The notes beneath the pieces were generated by a model. The model was not told where the DNA came from, did no database searches, and worked only from the letters and a program-made list of their open reading frames with translations. From Niastella sp. (GTDB taxonomy: Bacteria; Bacteroidota; Bacteroidia; Chitinophagales; Chitinophagaceae), in the NCBI GenBank assembly GCA_021154515.1, contig JAJKIL010000255.1:1-6190 (forward strand): a DNA stretch of 6,190 bases, read 5' to 3'. Made by a program: the position numbers and the translations under genes. This document shows positions 1 through 5,110 of this stretch, piece after piece; positions within the stretch are counted from its first letter, which is position 1, and every line of letters begins with the position of its first letter.

Positions 1-1290
1 CAGCACTTGCGGTTCTTTTGGCGGCGGTGGGGGCGGAACCGCCTCTACGGCTGTCACTTCCGGGGCGATTGGCGCCAGCGTTAATTTTTGGGGATCTTCG
101 GGAGCTATTGGCGCCAGCACATTTTCCAGATGTTTGAGAGCTTCCGGGTTTTCCGGCGCTTCTGGCGCTTCCTTTATTTCAATGTCACTTTTAACTGTAG
201 GCGCTGGCGGCGGCGGTGGAGGTGTTGGCAACGGCCCATATTTCTTTTCAAATACTTCCCTTTCTTTGATATTACTTAGGTCATACGTCTCTACTTTTTT
301 ATTCTTTAAACGTACGGTGACCTTTGTATTATTTACATCGATGGATTCCATGTCCTTCCAACCCGGAGGCATTTTTTCAGCAGTTGGTATGGTATCGGTC
401 ACCAGGGCCCGCAAAGATTGGCGATGTATTTGGGTGGTATTGCGGAAGGCCAGCAATACCACTACCAGCAAGGGCAGCAAAAACAGGAATCTGATCAGGT
501 GCACGCGGGCACTTTGGGCTTTGTTCATCATGGCTATTCTTTTTTTGAGTGATGAAAAATTGAAATTGTTGGCTATACTAAATGAATTGACTCCAATAAC
601 TTTTAAAAGCAGGTACTGGTATTGTTTGCGGTCCAAACCGGTTTGCAACACCTGCTGATCGGCCAAAAACTCCAGGTTCTGCCGAATATCATGACGTAAT
701 AACCAGGCAAACGGGTTATACCAGTTCAGCATGCACAACAGTTCGCTCCAGATGATATCCAGCGAGTGCCGTTGTTTTACATGAATGAATTCGTGGCGAA
801 TGATCTCTTTTAATTCATGCTCACTGTGCTGATGCTGGTTTACATAAATGCCCCGGCCAAATGAAAAAGGCATTACCGGCGCATCGATGTGATACAGCTT
901 TACTTTATTATCATACAGTAATACTGCCTTTGATCGCATTTTGTATAAGGAATAATATTGCATTCCCAAACGCGCTGCCATTATTAAAATGCCAGTAAGG
1001 AAAACAACAGCAGTTACCAGCCACCAGTTAATCCCAACGGAAGCGGTTGTATTGTTGGGCGTTATTTGCGTAATGGCCGGGATATAATTTACAAAAGCCA
1101 ATTCACGCAATGCAGGCCGCCCTACTATAATGGTGAATACATTTATAAAGGGTATTACAAAACATACCATGGAATAGATCAACAGGTACCAGCGGTTCCA
1201 GTTATAAAAGGTAAGCCGGCGCAGGAATAACTGGTAAAAGAAGTATACTATAGAGAGGCTGATCGTTAATTTAAGCAGGTATTGTAGCAT
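1..1290 (-). CDS. M56 family (BlaR1-like) membrane metallopeptidase with proline-rich TonB-like tail, 3' end cut off
   Basis: The frame is open from an ATG at 1290 down to base 1, giving 430 residues with no stop, so the C-terminus lies outside the window. Hydrophobic segments lie at about residues 5-24, 33-53, 89-107 and 266-283. The zinc-peptidase motif HEFIH is at 166-170 and the downstream NLEFLAD (E207, D211) fits the third metal ligand region of peptidase family M56. After the last membrane segment come a short conserved-looking stretch ending FEKKYG (about 311-351) and then proline-rich sequence with six-proline runs near 357-362 and 419-424 and a repeated LAPIAPE. An AAAAGG Shine-Dalgarno-like sequence ends six bases before the ATG and supports this start. 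In staphylococcal BlaR1 a penicillin-binding sensor domain follows the last membrane segment. None is visible here, so the signal sensed is unknown. Role by family: site-specific cleavage that ends repression by the adjacent BlaI-type regulator (inference). Confidence 0.93.
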   Translation of the reverse strand, partial: MLQYLLKLTISLSIVYFFYQLFLRRLTFYNWNRWYLLIYSMVCFVIPFINVFTIIVGRPALRELAFVNYIPAITQITPNNTTASVGINWWLVTAVVFLTGILIMAARLGMQYYSLYKMRSKAVLLYDNKVKLYHIDAPVMPFSFGRGIYVNQHQHSEHELKEIIRHEFIHVKQRHSLDIIWSELLCMLNWYNPFAWLLRHDIRQNLEFLADQQVLQTGLDRKQYQYLLLKVIGVNSFSIANNFNFSSLKKRIAMMNKAQSARVHLIRFLFLLPLLVVVLLAFRNTTQIHRQSLRALVTDTIPTAEKMPPGWKDMESIDVNNTKVTVRLKNKKVETYDLSNIKEREVFEKKYGPLPTPPPPPPAPTVKSDIEIKEAPEAPENPEALKHLENVLAPIAPEDPQKLTLAPIAPEVTAVEAVPPPPPPKEPQVL

Positions 1291-1325
1291 AAAGTACCTT
1301 TTGGAATAATTTGAATTTGTATTAG

Positions 1326-1406
1326 AAGTTGACGAGTTTAAAAGTTGACGGGTTAACCAGTAGGTTTTTGCCTTGTTAACTTATCAACCAGTTAACTTTT
1401 CAACTT
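1326..1406. repeat. Long imperfect inverted repeat between the repressor and M56 genes
   Basis: Two 35-base arms (1326-1360 and 1372-1406) are complementary at 25 of 35 positions, with an 11-base spacer. Each arm is itself built from a short AGTTGAC/GTTAAC-like unit recurring about every 8-9 bases. The right arm overlaps the repressor stop codon by two bases. In the transcript it would form a hairpin between the two cistrons. No T-run follows it in the direction of transcription, so it is not a standard intrinsic terminator. It could lower or separate expression of the downstream peptidase gene, or be a dispersed intergenic repeat; the sequence cannot decide. Confidence 0.7.
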
Positions 1407-1770
1407 ACTTCTTACTTCCTTTCTCAATCATCTCAAGAATATCCTTCAATTCCTTCGAACTTAACTTCTTCTGCTCTACGAAAAAGTTTACCAGTTGCTT
1501 GTATGAGTTGTCGAAATAGTCCTTCACTACCCCGCTCATGAAATGCTTTTTGTATTCTTCCTCAGAAATGGCCGGTTTATATAAATAGGTATTGCCCACC
1601 AACCGGCTTTGCAATAAGCCTTTCTTTTCCAGGTTCTTTACCGTTGACGCCAGCGTGGTATAGGGTGGTTGGGGCATTTCCATATTTTCAAGAAACAGTT
1701 TTATATTGCCTTCTCCTGTTTTCCATATCGCCTGCATGGCTTGTTCTTCCTGCGTGGTTAACTTTTCCAT
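1405..1770 (-). CDS. BlaI/MecI/CopY family transcriptional repressor
   Basis: This complete 121-residue protein has the normal length for the family. Residues 1-66 form the winged helix: an N-terminal helix (TTQEEQAMQAIWKTGEG), a recognition helix around YTTLASTVKNLEKKGLL (37-53) and a wing ending in YLYKP (62-66). Residues 70-118 are a charged helical region expected to mediate dimerisation, the part cleaved in BlaI/MecI when the partner peptidase is activated. The M56 gene lies 114 bases downstream on the same strand, the usual BlaI-BlaR1 pairing. The ATG at 1770 has no Shine-Dalgarno sequence, and a palindrome ends two bases upstream, so the leader may be very short. By family knowledge it is a cytoplasmic dimer repressing its own operon. 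Targets beyond that are unknown, and a beta-lactamase is not visible. Confidence 0.93.
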   Translation of the reverse strand: MEKLTTQEEQAMQAIWKTGEGNIKLFLENMEMPQPPYTTLASTVKNLEKKGLLQSRLVGNTYLYKPAISEEEYKKHFMSGVVKDYFDNSYKQLVNFFVEQKKLSSKELKDILEMIEKGSKK

Positions 1771-1771
1771 C

Positions 1772-1805
1772 TACGAAGTTTTCGTAAACCTACGGCTTTT
1801 CCGTA
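1772..1805. promoter_or_regulatory. Tandem 15-bp palindromes, candidate BlaI-type operators
   Basis: Two perfect inverted repeats of identical geometry lie just upstream of the repressor start: TACGAAGTTTTCGTA at 1772-1786 and TACGGCTTTTCCGTA at 1791-1805. Both fit TACR-N7-YGTA, and their centres are 19 bp apart, about two helical turns. This spacing suits two dimers on one DNA face. Known BlaI/MecI operators are also short TACA/TGTA-type palindromes next to the repressor gene, so this pair is the obvious autoregulatory site. The palindromes are seen directly; binding by the repressor is inferred. Confidence 0.65.
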
Positions 1806-1817
1806 AATAATGCCAAA
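1785..1817 (-). promoter_or_regulatory. Candidate Bacteroidota promoter for the repressor-M56 operon
   Basis: On the minus strand a TTTG (1817-1814) lies 21 bases before TAGGTTTA (1792-1785). This resembles the Bacteroidota -33 TTTG and -7 TAnnTTTG elements, with one mismatch in the -7. Transcription would begin near 1778, leaving a leader of less than 10 bases. One palindrome falls between the -33 and -7 elements and the other covers the end of the -7 and the start point, a layout expected for repression. Confidence 0.45.
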
Positions 1818-1888
1818 TCTTTTTTGTTAAATGCCTGTAACACCTGGCTATCCTGTTCATTTCCTGTTATTTTTGAAAAATAATTTTA

Positions 1889-1912
1889 TTCCCGAAAGAT
1901 TATTTTTGGGAA
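1889..1912 (+). promoter_or_regulatory. Candidate -7 element within an inverted repeat upstream of the thioredoxin-like gene
   Basis: TATTTTTG at 1901-1908 is an exact match to the Bacteroidota -7 consensus. The nearest upstream TTTG (1872-1875) is 25 bases away, slightly too far, so the -33 element is uncertain. The -7 sits in an inverted repeat with 9-base arms, 1889-1897 (TTCCCGAAA) and 1904-1912 (TTTTGGGAA), allowing one G-T pair and a 6-base loop. ATTCCCG also recurs at 1915-1921. A start near 1915 would give a leader of about 80 bases containing a small GC-rich stem (1958-1962 with 1967-1971). Confidence 0.35.
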
Positions 1913-1996
1913 GTATTCCCGTTATAACTGAATAAAAAGAAACTTATCGGCCGTATCCGCCCCGGCGGGCGCCTTACACCTGCAAATTTTTGACAA

Positions 1997-2503
1997 ATGA
2001 AAAACCGGCTTTTATTACTTATTCTGGCATTTACAGTAAAACTGGCATCCGCACAAACTTTACCACCCGACAGTCCGTCTTACAAGCGGTTCCCCAGCAT
2101 TCCCCCATTTACCATTTTACAGACTGACAGCACCAATTTAACCAAGGAGAACCTGAAACATCATCAGCCAACCCTTATTATGTATTTTAGTCCTGACTGC
2201 GACCATTGCAAACACCAGTGGGCCGAGATGGAAAAGAAAATGAAGGAGCTGAAGAAATACCAGATCGTAATGGTAACTTATCAGCCATTCAATGAAATGG
2301 TTGACTTTTACAATGAGCACAAGATCGCTGACCATCCGAATATTAAAATGGGCCGGGATACCAAATTCTTTCTGCCACCCTTCTTCAAAATAAAAAGCCT
2401 GCCGTTTCAGGCGCTCTATGATAAAAAAGGCGAGCTTATTACCACTTTCGAGGGTAATGTGGGTGTAGATAAGGTGCTGGCAGCCTTCGCTCAAAAAGAT
2501 TAG
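1997..2503 (+). CDS. Exported thioredoxin-fold (TlpA/redoxin-like) protein with CDHC motif
   Basis: This complete 168-residue protein has a signal peptide: a short basic start, a hydrophobic core at about 5-17, and a likely cut after ASA before Q20. No lipobox cysteine is present, so it is probably soluble in the periplasm. A thioredoxin fold follows. The strand TLIMYFSPDCDHC places the redox pair at C68 and C71 (motif CDHC), and SLPFQALYDKKG supplies the cis-proline candidate P136 opposite the active site. The C-terminal TTFEGNVGVDKVLAAF matches the last strand and helix. Family role: thiol-disulfide exchange in the cell envelope; the partner is unknown. The ATG has no Shine-Dalgarno, which is common in this phylum. 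It is transcribed divergently from the repressor, and mdh follows 112 bases later with its own promoter signal, so it is probably monocistronic. No convincing intrinsic terminator was seen between the two. Confidence 0.88.
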   Translation: MKNRLLLLILAFTVKLASAQTLPPDSPSYKRFPSIPPFTILQTDSTNLTKENLKHHQPTLIMYFSPDCDHCKHQWAEMEKKMKELKKYQIVMVTYQPFNEMVDFYNEHKIADHPNIKMGRDTKFFLPPFFKIKSLPFQALYDKKGELITTFEGNVGVDKVLAAFAQKD

Positions 2504-2571
2504 TAACCACTTATTGGCTTCATTTGGCGGAATGCGCGATAAATAAAAAATAAATATTCTTCAATCGAGCC

Positions 2572-2588
2572 TATTTTTGCGCAAAAAT
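2572..2588 (+). promoter_or_regulatory. mdh -7 promoter element inside a perfect 16-bp palindrome
   Basis: TATTTTTG at 2572-2579 matches the Bacteroidota TAnnTTTG -7 consensus exactly and would start transcription about 30 bases before the mdh ATG. No TTTG stands at the expected -33 distance. The same bases form most of the left half of the perfect palindrome ATTTTTGCGCAAAAAT (2573-2588), which could be an operator over the start site. The promoter role is moderately supported; the operator role is inferred. Confidence 0.45.
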
Positions 2589-2615
2589 TAGCTCAACACC
2601 TTAAATTTTTTTCTG

Positions 2616-3545
2616 ATGAAAGTAACTGTTGTAGGCGCCGGTGCAGTAGGCGCTACTTGCGCTGATAATATCGCCCGGGCCGAACTGGCACAGGAACTGG
2701 TATTATTGGATATTAAAGAAGGTCTGGCCGAAGGTAAGGCCCAGGATATGATGCAAACAGCCGCTTTGCTGGGCTTTGATACACGCATCACTGGTAGTAC
2801 CAATGATTATAGCAAAACTGCCGGCAGCGATGTAGTTGTAATTACATCAGGCTTACCCCGCAAACCGGGTATGACTCGTGAAGAACTGATTGGAACCAAC
2901 GCCGGTATCGTTAGAGGCGTTGCCGAAAACATTCTGAAACATTCTCCCAACGCCATCATCATCGTTATCAGTAACCCCATGGATACCATGACCTACCTGG
3001 CCTTAACCGCTACCGGTTTGCCAAAGAACAGGATCATTGGTATGGGTGGTACGCTCGATAGCGCCCGTTTTAAATATCAACTGAGCCAGCACCTGGGTTG
3101 CAGCCCTGCCGACCTGAATGCGGTGGTAGTAGGCGGACATGGTGACACTACCATGATCCCCCTTATTCGCCAGGCAACCTGGAACAGCGCGCCTGTTACC
3201 AAATTCCTGAGCGAAGAACAACAAAAACAAATAGTTGCCGATACCATGGTAGGCGGTGCTACCCTTACCAAACTGATTGGTACCAGCGCCTGGTATGCAC
3301 CCGGTGCAGCCGGAGCAGCCCTGGTTGAAAGCATTGTACGCGATCAGAAAAAATTATTTACCTGCTGCGTATCACTGAACGGCGAATACGGTCAAAAAGA
3401 CATTTGCCTTGGTGTGCCCGTTATCATCGGTAAAAGCGGTTGGGAAAAGATCGTTGACTTTGGTTTAAATGCCGACGAGCAAGCCCTCTTTAACAAGAGC
3501 GCCGATGCCGTTAGAAGCATGAACGATGTGCTGAAAACGCTGTAA
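2616..3545 (+). CDS. mdh: Malate dehydrogenase (LDH-like, NAD-dependent)
   Basis: This complete 309-residue protein catalyses oxidation of malate to oxaloacetate with NAD in the TCA cycle, in the cytoplasm. The Rossmann dinucleotide motif GAGAVGAT is at 7-14, and D32 at the end of the second strand indicates NAD rather than NADP. The active-site loop LPRKPGMTR (80-88) carries R82 and R88. Arginine at the R82 position, where lactate dehydrogenases have glutamine, marks malate specificity. SNPMD (119-123), R151 in LDSARF and the catalytic H175 in GGHGD, paired with D148, complete the site. Length and motifs fit the bacterial LDH-like MDH group (TIGR01763-type), not the E. coli type. There is no Shine-Dalgarno; the ATG sits directly before the MKVTVVGAGAVG strand, so this start is secure. 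The gene appears monocistronic, with a -7 element just upstream and a repeat-based hairpin just downstream. Confidence 0.97.
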   Translation: MKVTVVGAGAVGATCADNIARAELAQELVLLDIKEGLAEGKAQDMMQTAALLGFDTRITGSTNDYSKTAGSDVVVITSGLPRKPGMTREELIGTNAGIVRGVAENILKHSPNAIIIVISNPMDTMTYLALTATGLPKNRIIGMGGTLDSARFKYQLSQHLGCSPADLNAVVVGGHGDTTMIPLIRQATWNSAPVTKFLSEEQQKQIVADTMVGGATLTKLIGTSAWYAPGAAGAALVESIVRDQKKLFTCCVSLNGEYGQKDICLGVPVIIGKSGWEKIVDFGLNADEQALFNKSADAVRSMNDVLKTL

Positions 3546-3559
3546 TTCGAAATAAAGAA

Positions 3560-3672
3560 TTAAGAAGTAGGAAGTACGAAGTAGGGAGATCCCGAATAAC
3601 AGTACCTCCTATTTTTTTTCAGACTCTTACCTCTTACTTCCTACCTCTTACTTCCTTCCTCTTACCTCCTAC
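3560..3672. repeat. Opposed arrays of degenerate 7-bp tandem repeats
   Basis: Downstream of mdh lie two arrays with strict 7-base periodicity. The left array (3561-3588) has four units: TAAGAAG, TAGGAAG, TACGAAG, TAGGGAG. The right array (3624-3672) has seven units on the opposite strand: CTCTTAC twice, TTCCTAC, CTCTTAC, TTCCTTC, CTCTTAC, CTCCTAC. In one orientation all units approximate GTARGAR. The left array pairs with 3623-3650 at 21 of 28 positions, including a perfect 10-bp stretch (3567-3576 with 3635-3644). A long hairpin is therefore possible in the mdh transcript. The repeats look like an intergenic heptamer element similar in style to the short tandem heptamer repeats known in cyanobacteria; the relationship is not established. 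Confidence 0.8.
3581..3619 (+). terminator. Possible mdh transcription terminator
   Basis: The last left-array units (around 3581-3588, GTAGGGAG) can pair weakly with CCTCCTA at 3605-3611, and eight consecutive T residues follow directly (3612-3619). The stem is imperfect, and the heptamer arrays offer competing pairings, so this is only a plausible terminator. Confidence 0.35.
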
Positions 3673-3721
3673 TTTCTGTCCAATACCATCTCATTAAGCC
3701 CACCCTTTCTCCCCCGGGCAT

Positions 3722-3729
3722 TAATTTTG
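3722..3729 (+). promoter_or_regulatory. Candidate -7 element for the FN3/sorting-tail gene
   Basis: TAATTTTG matches TAnnTTTG exactly and lies about 75 bases before the chosen start codon. No TTTG is found at the usual -33 spacing; that stretch is C-rich. The match is short and could arise by chance in AT-rich spacer DNA. Confidence 0.3.
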
Positions 3730-3803
3730 AAGAAGATTATCTATCAACCACTACCTGCCCGGCGACTGCGTCTCATTCATTGTTGAACCTTAAAGGGCAT
3801 AAT

Positions 3804-4577
3804 ATGAAGTACGTATACTCAAAAGTTGGCAGAACAGTTTGTATTACAGCCATTTTACTAATAAGTAGCATAACAGGCACGCTCCCTGTCAATGCGCAAA
3901 CCCCTGCTGGTAATCCTACAGCCGATTTTATTCCCGTTAATCCGGGGAAAGTTATTCCCAATGAATATATTGATTTTCGTCAAAAGACCCGGTTTGTATA
4001 TGAAGGCAGTAACAGCATGACCGCACTGCCCAGGCCAGTCGAAATGCGTGACCTGATTATTACGCCCTCCAGCAGCGACGGCATTGTATTACAATGGCGT
4101 AGTACCTGGGAGCCCGATAATCTTAAATTGTATGAAATAGAATTCAGCTCAGATGGCATTAACTTTCAACGGGTAGGCGTATTGCCGGCCGGGAACTATC
4201 TGAGCGGAAAAGTCTATTCCTTCAGGCATTATCCCGTAAATGTGCGCGACATGTTTTTTTATCGCATTCGAATAACTGATAAGAATGACCGGTACGATTA
4301 CACTCCCATCTTAAAACTGGCAGCGACCGGTTCCACCCAGAATTATGTATTTCCTACAATTGTGAATGCAGGCATGGTAAGCGTTTACCTGAATGATTCA
4401 TTCAAACTGGCACAGATCGTAAACAGCCAGGGAATGGTTTTACAAACCCAGTTGTTAAGCGGCAAAACAGGCAGAACAGATATATCATTAAATCCACAGG
4501 CAGAAGGCATTTGTTATGTGCGCCTGCTGGGCCAGGACCCGCAAAGAAATTTTGTGCAGAAGATATTTATACATTAG
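3804..4577 (+). CDS. Secreted FN3-like domain protein with type IX secretion (Por) sorting tail
   Basis: The chosen ATG gives 257 residues. It is preceded by AGGG (3794-3797) at good spacing and directly begins the signal peptide (basic start, hydrophobic core at about 11-26, likely cut after VNA or AQ near 31-32). An in-frame TTG at 3780 would add eight residues before the signal peptide and is less likely. Residues about 80-172 form a beta-sandwich of the kind common in Bacteroidota surface proteins: LQWRSTWE, then YEIEFSSDGINFQRVGVL, then FFYRIRITDKNDRYDYTPIL. Residues about 180-257 resemble the type A sorting tail: a VFPTIV opening, strands around VSVYL, AQIVNSQGMVL, GICYVRL and the final FVQKIFIH. 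By family knowledge such proteins pass the outer membrane through the type IX system and lose the tail. No catalytic domain is visible, so binding or structural function is only a guess. It stands alone, with a strong terminator after it. Confidence 0.82.
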   Translation: MKYVYSKVGRTVCITAILLISSITGTLPVNAQTPAGNPTADFIPVNPGKVIPNEYIDFRQKTRFVYEGSNSMTALPRPVEMRDLIITPSSSDGIVLQWRSTWEPDNLKLYEIEFSSDGINFQRVGVLPAGNYLSGKVYSFRHYPVNVRDMFFYRIRITDKNDRYDYTPILKLAATGSTQNYVFPTIVNAGMVSVYLNDSFKLAQIVNSQGMVLQTQLLSGKTGRTDISLNPQAEGICYVRLLGQDPQRNFVQKIFIH

Positions 4578-4602
4578 TTAGTCTTTACCACTAATCACTA
4601 AC

Positions 4603-4635
4603 AACGGTCTGGCCAATTGGCCGGGCCGTTTTGTT
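4603..4635 (+). terminator. Intrinsic terminator after the FN3/sorting-tail gene
   Basis: A 12-bp stem pairs 4603-4614 (AACGGTCTGGCC) with 4619-4630 (GGCCGGGCCGTT), with two G-T wobbles, around the loop AATT. The run TTTTGTT (4629-4635) follows. It lies 26 bases after the upstream stop codon, the expected place, and separates this gene from the DGPF-sigma unit. Confidence 0.85.
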
Positions 4636-4673
4636 GGCGGAATGTCCACCCCCGTAAATATATTTTCCGGTTT

Positions 4674-4700
4674 TGTCCTGACCGTCATTTTTCGTTCGTC
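4674..4700 (+). promoter_or_regulatory. Possible ECF-type promoter upstream of the DGPF-sigma operon
   Basis: TGTCCT at 4674-4679 and CGTC at 4697-4700 are separated by 17 bases, a spacing typical of ECF sigma promoters. My recollection is that ECF42-group promoters use a TGTCGA-like -35 and a CG(A/T)C-like -10, so this would be a partial match pointing to autoregulation by the downstream sigma factor. A housekeeping TTTG (4672-4675) overlaps it, but no good TAnnTTTG follows. The motifs are short and the call is weak. Confidence 0.25.
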
Positions 4701-4744
4701 ATATAACCGGTAACTTAAATCTGTAATCTTTAAAATTTACCATT

Positions 4745-5107
4745 ATGAAAGATTTTATGTTCATTTTCAGGGGCGCTATGGATCAATACGATTTCTCTGC
4801 CGAACAAATGCAGCAACACATGCAAAAATGGATGACCTGGATCGACGAACTGAAAGCTAAAAATATGTATGTGGCCGGCGAGCCCTTAACACCGGAAGGT
4901 AAAACGGTAAAAGGCGCCAAACTGCTGGTTACCGACGGGCCATATACTGAAAGCAAAGAACTGGTAGGTGGTTTCTTTATTATCAGGGCCGCTAACCTGA
5001 ATGAGGCTACAGAAGTTGCCAAAGGCTGCCCCGATCTTCCGCTAGGCGGCATTGTTGAAGTACGCGAAGTGATGAAAGTGGAAGAAATGATGGCGTCGCA
5101 CAGTTAA
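4745..5107 (+). CDS. YCII-related (DGPF) domain protein
   Basis: This complete 120-residue cytoplasmic protein has a single YCII-related ferredoxin-like domain. Features of the DGPF group are the N-terminal strand FMFIFRG, a helix about 18-40 ending in KAKNMYVAGEPL, the central TDGPYTESKELVGGFFII (DGPY in place of DGPF, at 64-67), the helix NLNEATEVAKGCPDL, and the closing strand GGIVEVREV. In these proteins the TDGPF segment lies next to a pocket, but no reaction has been firmly assigned. The stop codon is three bases before the start of an ECF42-type sigma factor, so the two are almost certainly co-transcribed and possibly translationally coupled. DGPF proteins recur beside ECF42 sigma genes, where they are suspected to be co-functioning partners or targets and are not classical anti-sigma factors. 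No Shine-Dalgarno precedes the ATG. Confidence 0.93.
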   Translation: MKDFMFIFRGAMDQYDFSAEQMQQHMQKWMTWIDELKAKNMYVAGEPLTPEGKTVKGAKLLVTDGPYTESKELVGGFFIIRAANLNEATEVAKGCPDLPLGGIVEVREVMKVEEMMASHS

Positions 5108-5110
5108 ATC

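Noticed and set aside
68..118. Direct repeat ATTGGCGCCAGC at 68-79 and 107-118 considered as a regulatory or mobile-element repeat
   Set aside because: It lies within the M56 reading frame, 39 bases apart in frame, and encodes the repeated LAPIA peptide in the proline-rich linker, so it is a protein-level repeat.
134..658. 174-codon open frame on the plus strand
   Set aside because: It lies wholly opposite the M56 peptidase, whose minus-strand frame has clear membrane and HEFIH motifs; the plus-strand product is low-complexity (glycine runs antisense to proline codons) with no recognisable domain.
2138..2494. 118-codon open frame on the minus strand
   Set aside because: It is the antisense shadow of the thioredoxin-like gene, which has a signal peptide and CDHC motif; the shadow has no family features.
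3624..3672. Tandem repeats considered as a CRISPR array
   Set aside because: Units are 7 bases with no spacers and no cas genes nearby; a CRISPR array needs 20-40 base repeats separated by unique spacers.
3780..3803. Upstream TTG start for the FN3/sorting-tail gene
   Set aside because: The ATG at 3804 has an AGGG sequence at good spacing and begins a normal signal peptide; the TTG would add a polar extension in front of it.
2524..4644. TTGGCGGAATG occurs at 2524-2534 and again at 4634-4644, both in intergenic DNA
   Set aside because: An 11-base match is expected several times by chance among all position pairs in a window of this size, and the two copies sit at different distances from their downstream genes.
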